From: Acidobacteriota bacterium
GTDB taxonomy: Bacteria > Actinomycetota > Actinomycetes > Actinomycetales > Microbacteriaceae
Direction: 5' to 3'
DNA length: 32,893 bases
Assembly: GCA_019352055.1 (NCBI GenBank)
Contig: JABBOB010000013.1
Coordinates: 16,468 to 49,360 of the forward strand
The notes under the pieces were generated by a model. That model saw only the letters and a list, made by a program, of their open reading frames with translations, searched no databases and was not told the origin of the DNA. Both the position numbers and the translations under genes were made by a program. Shown piece after piece: positions 25,410 to 32,893 of the stretch; within the stretch, counting starts at the first letter, position 1; every line of letters starts with the position of its first letter.

Positions 25410-27988
25410 TCGGCTGGCTCGCGGCGCGGCGCGCGTCGATCGCGCTGGCGGCCGTGGTCCTCCTGCTGGCGGCCGTCACCCGATCGCTGCCGTTCGGGCC
25501 GGATCCTCGTCTCACGGCGTCGGTCGGGCTCGGCATCGGCGAGGTCTACCAGCACGGCCAGGTGTGGCGGCTGCTCACCAGCGTGCTGTTCGCCCGCGGA
25601 ATCGAGCTCCCGGTCGTGATCGCCGCGCTCGTGCTCGGCGTCGGCGCCTGCGAGCGGCGGATCGGATCCGTCCGCGTGCTCGTCGCCTGGTTCCTGACCG
25701 CGGTGCTCGGCGGCGCGATCGGCACCGGGCTGCGGGCCGCCGGGCTCCTCACACGCAACTTCTGGGCCGTCCCCCCCGCGAACTCCCTCGTCCTCGACCC
25801 CCTCACGCCCGCGTTCGGCGTGGTGATGGCCGCGAGCTCCTTCGCCGGGCCGCTCTGGCGTCGGCGGATCCGGCTGGTCGGGTTCGCGGGGCTCATCGTC
25901 CTGGTGCTCTACTCGGGTCAGCCCGCCGACGTGAACCGGCTCGCAGCCGCGCTGGTCGGTCTGGTGCTGGGCGGGGTGCTCGCTCGCAGACGTCCCCGCC
26001 TCCGGTTCCTCCGCAGCTCCCACCACGAGTCGCGGAGCCTGCTCGCCGCGGTCCTCGCCGTGTCGTCCATCGGACCGGTGGTGGCCGTCGTGCAGCCGAG
26101 CGGGTACGGCCTGCTGCGTCCGTTCGGACGCCTGTTCCTGGACACGCTGCCCGGAGCGCAGACCCTCATGGAACGCTGCGTGGCCGCGGTCGAGGACCCC
26201 GGCTGCTCGCGCGAGGTGCTGCTCGCCCGGCTGAACGGCCCCGGCGCCCTCGTGCTGACGGTGCTGCCCCTGCTCGTCATGCTGCTCGCGGCGTTCGCGA
26301 TCCAGCGCGGCCGGACCGTCGGCGTCTGGCTGGCCGTCGCCGTCAACGGCCTGCTCGCGCTCTTCGGCGCCGTCTACTACGGCCTCTTCCCCGTGCTCGG
26401 CGACGCCGACCAGATCAACGACCTCCGTTCGGGCGTGACGGTGCAGTCCGCGCTGGCCGTCGCGCTCCCGCTCGCACTCGTCGCCGGCGTCGTGATCGGC
26501 CGCCACCACGTGACGGCACGGCCGTCACGCCAGGCCCTGATCGTGGGCGCCGGCATCTTCGTCGGAGCCGTGGTGGCGTCGGCGCTGCTCTACGTGGGTC
26601 TCGGCACCCTCGTCCGGGCGCAGTTCCGGCCGATGCCGTCGGTGCTCGATCTGCTGCTCGAGCTGCCGCAGCGGTACGTGCCGGTCGGGTTCCTCCGGTT
26701 CCGGCGGGTCGACTTCGTCCCGGTCGGCCCGATCGCGCAGCTGCTGACGGGCTGGGTCGGGCCCCTCGCGTGGTTCGCGCTGCTCGTGGGCGGCGGGGTC
26801 GTGGCGGGATCGGTGCGGAACGTCCGCTCCGAGCGCGACCTCGTCCGGGTCCGTGAGCTGCTGAAGGCGGGCGCGCGCGGCTCGATCTCCTGGATGACGA
26901 CCTGGTCCGGCAACCGCTACTGGTTCAGCGAGGACGGCCGGCACGGGGTCGCCTACCGTGAGGGCTCCGGCGTGGCGCTCACGGTCGGGGAGCCGGTCGG
27001 GCCTGACGACGGCGCGATCGAGGCGGCGAGGGCGTTCGCCGTGCACTGCGACGACATCGGGCTCACGCCGGCCTTCTACTCGGTGCGTCCGGAGTTCGCG
27101 GCGGCGCTCGGCGGACCGGGCGCGCCCTGGTCGTCGATCGAGGTGGGCGAGGACACGGTGATCGATCCGTCCTCCTTCACGATGCGGGGCAAGCACTGGC
27201 AGGACGTCCGCTCCTCCATCAACCGTGCCGACCGACTCGGCATCCGGTCCCTGTGGACGAGCTGGGACCAGCTGCCGCTCGGCTGGCGATCCCAGATCGA
27301 GGCGATCAGCGAGGAGTGGGTGGCCGACAAGCGGTTGCCCGAGCTCGGCTTCACGCTGGGCGGCGTCCCCGAGCTCGCCGACCGGGAGGTGCGGCTCATG
27401 CTGGCGGTCGGGCCGGAGGACCGCATCGAGGGCGTCACCTCCTGGCTGCCGACATGGGAGGGGGGCGAGATCGTCGGCCAGACGCTCGACTTCATGCGCC
27501 GTCGCACCGGGTCCCCGAACGGCGTGATGGAGTTCGTCATCGCTGCGGTCATCGCGCACGCCGCCCAGCGCGGACGGCGGTTCGTGAGCCTGTCGGTCGC
27601 CCCGCTCTCCGGCGCCTCCCCGGACTCCGACAACCGCATCGAGCGGCTGCTCGATTCGCTCGGCAGGCTCCTCGAGCCCGCGTACGGGTTCCGTTCGCTC
27701 GCGAACTACAAGCAGAAGTTCCGTCCGGATCACCGCCCCCAGGTCCTCGCGTTCGCCGACGCGGTCGTGCTGCCCGCCGTCACCGTCGCGGTCGCCCGCG
27801 CGTACCTGCCGGACCTCACGCTGCCCGCGATCGCGCGGATGCTCGGTGCGCTGCGGCCGGAGGAGGAGCCGGTCCAGATCGCGCCTCCGGCTTCCCCTCA
27901 CTCCGGGGCGGCTGCGTTCGAGCCCGCGCCGGAGCCCGCGCCCGACCGTCCCGGGCCGGCGGACCCGCCACCGGACGAGCGGGCGTAG
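25406..27988 (+). CDS. MprF-like DUF2156 protein with rhomboid-like N-terminal domain
   Basis: An 860-residue polytopic membrane protein. Residues 1-195 resemble a rhomboid fold (GQVWRLLTSVLFA, GACERRIGS), but the catalytic GXSG serine region reads PAFG and the TM6 histidine position reads DVNRL. A second set of hydrophobic segments follows (about 210-460). The C-terminal cytoplasmic DUF2156 region (about 470-800), with ISWMTTWSGNRYWFSEDGRHGVAYR and SFTMRGKHWQDVRSSINRA, is the lysyl- or alanyl-phosphatidylglycerol synthase catalytic fold. No lysyl-tRNA synthetase domain is attached, and the tail is Pro-rich. GTG 25406 overlaps the esterase stop (GTGA) and has GGAGG upstream, so it is preferred over GTG 25394. 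It probably transfers an amino acid from tRNA to membrane lipid; the specificity is unknown. Confidence 0.88.
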   Translation: MIGWLAARRASIALAAVVLLLAAVTRSLPFGPDPRLTASVGLGIGEVYQHGQVWRLLTSVLFARGIELPVVIAALVLGVGACERRIGSVRVLVAWFLTAVLGGAIGTGLRAAGLLTRNFWAVPPANSLVLDPLTPAFGVVMAASSFAGPLWRRRIRLVGFAGLIVLVLYSGQPADVNRLAAALVGLVLGGVLARRRPRLRFLRSSHHESRSLLAAVLAVSSIGPVVAVVQPSGYGLLRPFGRLFLDTLPGAQTLMERCVAAVEDPGCSREVLLARLNGPGALVLTVLPLLVMLLAAFAIQRGRTVGVWLAVAVNGLLALFGAVYYGLFPVLGDADQINDLRSGVTVQSALAVALPLALVAGVVIGRHHVTARPSRQALIVGAGIFVGAVVASALLYVGLGTLVRAQFRPMPSVLDLLLELPQRYVPVGFLRFRRVDFVPVGPIAQLLTGWVGPLAWFALLVGGGVVAGSVRNVRSERDLVRVRELLKAGARGSISWMTTWSGNRYWFSEDGRHGVAYREGSGVALTVGEPVGPDDGAIEAARAFAVHCDDIGLTPAFYSVRPEFAAALGGPGAPWSSIEVGEDTVIDPSSFTMRGKHWQDVRSSINRADRLGIRSLWTSWDQLPLGWRSQIEAISEEWVADKRLPELGFTLGGVPELADREVRLMLAVGPEDRIEGVTSWLPTWEGGEIVGQTLDFMRRRTGSPNGVMEFVIAAVIAHAAQRGRRFVSLSVAPLSGASPDSDNRIERLLDSLGRLLEPAYGFRSLANYKQKFRPDHRPQVLAFADAVVLPAVTVAVARAYLPDLTLPAIARMLGALRPEEEPVQIAPPASPHSGAAAFEPAPEPAPDRPGPADPPPDERA

Positions 27989-29899
<1,911 letters not shown>

Positions 29900-29911
29900 C
29901 CGGGTCATCGG

Positions 29912-29949
29912 GGGTCGCGTGGCGTCCTGCGGAGGGTGCCACGCGACCC
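29912..29949 (+). terminator. Hairpin terminator of leuA
   Basis: GGGTCGCGTGGC (29912-29923) pairs perfectly with GCCACGCGACCC (29938-29949) across a 14-base loop, beginning 12 bases after the leuA stop. The stem is strong; there is no T-tract. The rest of the 208-base gap to the next gene is less GC-rich than its surroundings and contains only weak small inverted repeats (CCAGG/CCTGG near 29985, GTTCG/CGAAC near 30019). Confidence 0.7.
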
Positions 29950-30107
29950 GATCGTTCGGTGAAACGACAGAACTGCAACGGGTGCCAGGACTTCCCTGGG
30001 CATATCCGCTCGTGATGTGTTCGTTATGGGCGAACTTCAGCGACTCGTAGGAAACATTCTGTGAACGCTGCTGGCGTGCCGGGAGTGCGTCGGGCACCCT
30101 TGGGGCC

Positions 30108-30482
30108 ATGACGCTCACCACCTCGACTCTCGATTCCGTCATCGTCATCTGGCATGTCGCGGTGAACAACGGGGACGGCGCAACCGCTGCCGCCGCGTGC
30201 ACCGACGACGTCGTGGTCGCGGGGCCCAAAGGCGAGTCCTCCGGTCGTGACGAGATGGTCAGATGGGTTGAGACGGCCGGCGTGCGGCTGATGCCGCGCG
30301 ACTGCTACGACGTGCCCGGCGGCATCGTCGTGGCCCAGGACGCGACCTGGAACAGCGACGCATCGAACACCCCGCTGACGGTGTACTCGACGTTCGGGCT
30401 GCGGAACGGCTCGATCTCGAGCATCCACCGGTTCGCCTCGCTCGACGAGGCACGCGCCTTCCCCCTGGCGCAGGTCGCCTGA
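30108..30482 (+). CDS. NTF2-like / SnoaL-like protein
   Basis: A 124-residue protein with the pattern of the nuclear transport factor 2-like fold: an N-terminal helix ([33 protein letters not shown]), then [22 protein letters not shown] and beta-strands ([37 protein letters not shown]). Such proteins range from enzymes to binding proteins, so no function is assigned. ATG with no ribosome site; CACCCT seven bases upstream fits a leaderless start. It lies alone between leuA and recO. Confidence 0.78.
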   Translation: MTLTTSTLDSVIVIWHVAVNNGDGATAAAACTDDVVVAGPKGESSGRDEMVRWVETAGVRLMPRDCYDVPGGIVVAQDATWNSDASNTPLTVYSTFGLRNGSISSIHRFASLDEARAFPLAQVA

Positions 30483-30570
30483 CCGCACTCGAGACCTCCA
30501 GGGGGCCGTCCGCAGCGATGCGGGCGGCCCTTCGTGCTGCGCCGCGCCCGGCTGCGTCGGAGCGGGCTGC

Positions 30571-30576
30571 GACAAT
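30571..30576 (+). promoter_or_regulatory. -10 element of recO-uppS (leaderless)
   Basis: GACAAT is exactly six bases before the recO GTG, the same hexamer and spacing as at hemW. No ribosome site is present. Confidence 0.5.
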
Positions 30577-30582
30577 CGGGGG

Positions 30583-31368
30583 GTGCCGACCTACCGCGAC
30601 GAAGCCGTCGTGCTCCGAACCCACCAGCTGGGGGAGGCGGACCGCATCATCACGATGCTCGGCAAGCATCGCGGGAAGATCCGCGCGGTCGCGAAGGGGG
30701 TGCGCCGTACCTCCAGCCGCTTCGGCTCGCACGTCGAGCCGTTCATGGTCGTGGATCTGCAGTGCTACGAGGGGCGCAGCCTCGACGTGATCCAGCAGGC
30801 CGAGTCGCTCGGCGCCTACGGGTCGCCCATCGCCGCGGACTACGCGAGTTTCACCGCCGCGAACGTGATCGTGGAGACGGCCGACCGCCTGACGGACGAG
30901 GCCTCGCCGCAGCAGTACCTGCTGCTCGTCGGCGCGCTCCGGGCGCTCGCCAGAGGCGACCACGGCGCCTCGCTCGTGCTCGACTCCTACCTGCTCCGCG
31001 CCCTGTCGATCGCGGGGTGGGCGCCCACCTTCGGCGACTGCGCGGTGACGGGTGCGCCGGGGCCGCACACCGCGTTCGTCGCGCAGCTGGGCGGGGTCGT
31101 CGCCGACGAGGTCGCACCTCCGGGCGCGCCGCGACTCACACCGGCGACGATCGAGCTGCTCGGTGCGCTGCGGTCGGGCGACTGGGTCGTGGCCGACGCC
31201 GCGCCCGCCTCCACGCGCGGGCAGGCCTCCGGGATCATCGCCGCGTACGTGCAGTGGCACCTGGAGCGCGGGCTGAAGTCCCTCCACCACCTCGACCGTG
31301 CGGTGACCGCGTCTGCCGGTCGAGGTGCGAGCGCGGCGAGCCTCGAGGCCGCCGGGACGTCCGCCTGA
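30583..31368 (+). CDS. recO: DNA repair protein RecO
   Basis: Recombination mediator that helps load RecA onto SSB-coated single-stranded DNA, 261 residues. The N-terminal OB-fold starts [26 protein letters not shown] and continues [21 protein letters not shown], followed by helical domain segments. The C-terminal region normally carrying a four-cysteine zinc site here reads [26 protein letters not shown], with only one Cys, so zinc binding is probably lost. GTG start six bases after GACAAT. The stop overlaps the uppS ATG by one base. Confidence 0.95.
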   Translation: MPTYRDEAVVLRTHQLGEADRIITMLGKHRGKIRAVAKGVRRTSSRFGSHVEPFMVVDLQCYEGRSLDVIQQAESLGAYGSPIAADYASFTAANVIVETADRLTDEASPQQYLLLVGALRALARGDHGASLVLDSYLLRALSIAGWAPTFGDCAVTGAPGPHTAFVAQLGGVVADEVAPPGAPRLTPATIELLGALRSGDWVVADAAPASTRGQASGIIAAYVQWHLERGLKSLHHLDRAVTASAGRGASAASLEAAGTSA

Positions 31369-32159
31369 TGGCCCGGGTGCAGCTGGACCCGATCCGTCCC
31401 GTCGACTGGACCCACGAGTACCCGCCCGTGTTCGCGAAGGTGCCCGAGCACGTCGCGATCGTCATGGACGGCAACGGCCGCTGGGCGAACCGGCAGGGCC
31501 TGCCGCGCATCGAGGGACACCGGGCGGGGGAGGCGGCCCTGCTCGACGTCGTCGCCGGCGGTCTCCAGGCCGGTGTCAAGCACATCTCCGCCTACGCGTT
31601 CTCGACGGAGAACTGGTCGCGCTCGCCCGACGAGGTGCGTTTCATCCTCGGCTTCAACCGGGACGTCCTCCGGCGCCGGCGCGAGCAGCTGCACGAGTGG
31701 GGTGTCCGCATCCGCTGGGCCGGCCGAACACCTCGGCTCTGGCGCACGGTGATCGGCGACCTGCGGAGCGCGGAGGAGCTCACCCGCGACAACCGCACGC
31801 TGACGCTCACGATGTGCATCAACTACGGCGGCCGGGTGGAGATCCAGGACTCGGTGCGGAAGGTGGCCGAGGAGGTCGCGGCCGGGCGGCTGAAGCCGAA
31901 CGCGATCACCGAGAAGACGATCGCGCGGCATCTCTACCTGCCGGACATGCCCGACGTGGACCTGTTCGTCCGGTCGTCGGGGGAGCAGCGGACCTCGAAC
32001 TTCCTCCTGTGGCAGTCCGCCTACGCCGAGCTCGTGTTCCAGGACACCCTCTGGCCCGACTACCGCCGGACCCACCTGTGGGACGCGATCGCGCAGTACA
32101 ACGCCCGCGATCGCCGCTTCGGCGGCGCCGTGGACGTCCCGACGGCCGACTCCGCCTGA
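31368..32159 (+). CDS. uppS: Isoprenyl transferase (undecaprenyl diphosphate synthase type)
   Basis: Cis-prenyltransferase that makes the polyprenyl diphosphate carrier lipid for peptidoglycan synthesis, 263 residues. The catalytic signature [24 protein letters not shown] includes the essential Asp34. Further conserved blocks are [25 protein letters not shown] and [25 protein letters not shown]. The ATG overlaps the recO stop (TGATG). Actinobacteria often carry several such enzymes with different chain lengths, so the exact product length is not settled; the recO-linked copy is usually the long-chain one. Confidence 0.95.
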   Translation: MARVQLDPIRPVDWTHEYPPVFAKVPEHVAIVMDGNGRWANRQGLPRIEGHRAGEAALLDVVAGGLQAGVKHISAYAFSTENWSRSPDEVRFILGFNRDVLRRRREQLHEWGVRIRWAGRTPRLWRTVIGDLRSAEELTRDNRTLTLTMCINYGGRVEIQDSVRKVAEEVAAGRLKPNAITEKTIARHLYLPDMPDVDLFVRSSGEQRTSNFLLWQSAYAELVFQDTLWPDYRRTHLWDAIAQYNARDRRFGGAVDVPTADSA

Positions 32160-32190
32160 TCCCGGGCAACTCGAGCGACCCCGGACGCCC

Positions 32191-32215
32191 CGGATCGTCG
32201 GGACATCACGATCCG
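32191..32215 (+). terminator. Hairpin after uppS
   Basis: CGGATCGT (32191-32198) pairs perfectly with ACGATCCG (32208-32215) across a nine-base loop, about 30 bases after the uppS stop. It is a likely terminator of recO-uppS, without a T-tract. Confidence 0.5.
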
Positions 32216-32293
32216 CAGGACGGCGTCGTGCCGCACTGCCTCGCGGGCACGCTGCTCCGTGGCGCCAGGATCGGCACGAGCACCGCGCGACGT

Positions 32294-32364
32294 CATATTC
32301 GGACGCATCCTTGCCGATCCGGCGGCCATGCCGTGGGCTGATCGGCGATGCCATCGGGCATCGG
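32294..32364 (+). promoter_or_regulatory. Leader region of the carbonic anhydrase gene
   Basis: CATATT (32294-32299) is a possible -10 in an otherwise GC-rich gap. The implied leader of about 70 bases has GCCGATC (32313-32319) pairing with GATCGGC (32340-32346), then a compact hairpin CGATGCC-ATCG-GGCATCG (32346-32363) ending at the ribosome site. Confidence 0.35.
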
Positions 32365-32377
32365 AACGGAGTGCTTC

Positions 32378-32872
32378 ATGACGGTCACGGACGAGCTGCT
32401 CGAGAACAACAGGGCCTACGCGGCCGACTCCGCGGGGCCGCTCCCGCTGCCGCCCGCCAAGCACGTCGCGATCGTGGCGTGCATGGACGCGAGGCTCGAC
32501 GTCTACCGGGCCCTGGGCCTGCAGGAGGGAGAGGCGCACGTGATCCGCAACGCCGGCGGCGTCGTCACGGCCGACGAGATCCGATCGCTCGCGATCAGCC
32601 AGCGGCTGCTCGGCACGACGGAGATCGTGCTGATCCACCACACGGACTGCGGCATGCTCACCTTCACCGACGAGGAGTTCTCCGCGCAGCTGAAGGCGGA
32701 CACCGGCATCGCGCCGGACTGGACGCCCGAGGCGTTCGACGATCTGGACACCGACGTCCGCGAATCGATCGATCGGATCACGGCGAGCCCGTTCGTCCCG
32801 GTGAAGGACTCGATCCGCGGATTCGTCTTCGACGTGGCGACGGGCGCCCTGCGGGAGGTCGCGCCCGCGTGA
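32378..32872 (+). CDS. Beta-class carbonic anhydrase
   Basis: Zinc enzyme that interconverts carbon dioxide and bicarbonate, 164 residues, a short form like mycobacterial Rv1284. The zinc ligands are Cys35 in ACMDAR, and His88 and Cys91 in HHTDCGM; the Asp37-Arg39 pair is intact. HVIRNAGGVVTADEIRSLAISQRLLGTTEIVLIHH is the core of the fold. ATG 32378 is chosen for its GGAACGGAG ribosome site; an in-frame upstream ATG at 32348 would overlap the leader hairpin and lacks a ribosome site. It is monocistronic as far as visible, and the last 21 bases of the window hold nothing identifiable. Confidence 0.92.
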   Translation: MTVTDELLENNRAYAADSAGPLPLPPAKHVAIVACMDARLDVYRALGLQEGEAHVIRNAGGVVTADEIRSLAISQRLLGTTEIVLIHHTDCGMLTFTDEEFSAQLKADTGIAPDWTPEAFDDLDTDVRESIDRITASPFVPVKDSIRGFVFDVATGALREVAPA

Positions 32873-32893
32873 CCGGCGCGGCCGAGCGGTCGC

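Noticed and set aside
30050-30075. GGAAAC as an ECF sigma -35 element before the NTF2-like gene
   Set aside because: No convincing matching -10 motif (GTT or CGTC) at 16-18 bases; the CACCCT hexamer near the start codon is a better explanation.
32873-32893. GCCGAGCGGTCGC at the window end as the start of a tRNA gene
   Set aside because: Only a few bases are visible and the match is to a short, common GC-rich string.

Overview
The window is a high-GC chromosomal segment whose gene order (rpsT, lepA, hemW, hrcA-dnaJ-rsmE, HIT-phoH-ybeY-corC-like-era, leuA, recO, uppS) is typical of Actinobacteria. Protein style, frequent GTG starts and apparently leaderless genes suggest a member of the Microbacteriaceae; I infer this from gene order and protein character, not from a database match. 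No rRNA, tRNA, CRISPR array, prophage or insertion sequence was seen. Coding density is high, and no stretch longer than about 220 bases lacks a feature.

Layout. 1-4.4 kb: rpsT (minus), a PLP aminotransferase (plus), a RecQ-type helicase with a C-terminal phosphoribosyltransferase-like tail (minus) and a Nudix hydrolase (minus). 4.5-7.5 kb: lepA and two DUF1990 proteins (plus). 7.6-9.5 kb: a HAD phosphatase (minus) divergent from hemW (plus). 9.55-10.83 kb: three tandem DUF4870 membrane proteins (minus). 10.97-13.9 kb: hrcA-dnaJ-rsmE behind a CIRCE-like operator. 13.96-16.5 kb: argG, an HxlR-type regulator (both minus) and a divergent azoreductase, which interrupt the conserved order. 16.57-20.78 kb: HIT-phoH-ybeY-CorC-like-era, tightly overlapping. 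20.85-27.99 kb: an accessory block of a glycosyltransferase (minus), then a NarL-type two-component system, a membrane-anchored esterase and an MprF-like protein (all plus). 28.0-32.2 kb: leuA behind a leucine-rich leader peptide, an NTF2-like protein, recO and uppS. 32.38-32.87 kb: a beta-carbonic anhydrase.

How the genes work together. The core covers translation and RNA maturation (rpsT, lepA, rsmE, ybeY, era), heat-shock control (hrcA, dnaJ), heme biosynthesis (hemW), DNA repair (recO, RecQ-like) and cell-wall lipid carrier synthesis (uppS). The accessory block looks like an envelope module: a sensor kinase and regulator next to an overlapping gene pair, one encoding an extracytoplasmic esterase and the other an aminoacyl-phospholipid synthase fused to an inactive-looking rhomboid domain. 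This pairing resembles known pairs of aminoacyl-lipid synthase and hydrolase genes.

The most noteworthy non-coding signals are: (1) a 14-residue leader peptide with four consecutive Leu codons before leuA, with mutually exclusive RNA pairings; (2) two copies of a large inverted repeat with near-identical arms, each between convergent genes; (3) a recurring -10-like hexamer exactly six bases before the start codon of about nine genes, indicating leaderless transcripts; (4) a 16-bp perfect palindrome centred near -60 of the two-component operon; (5) a cluster of TTCGGCCTGCCG-type repeats upstream of lepA.
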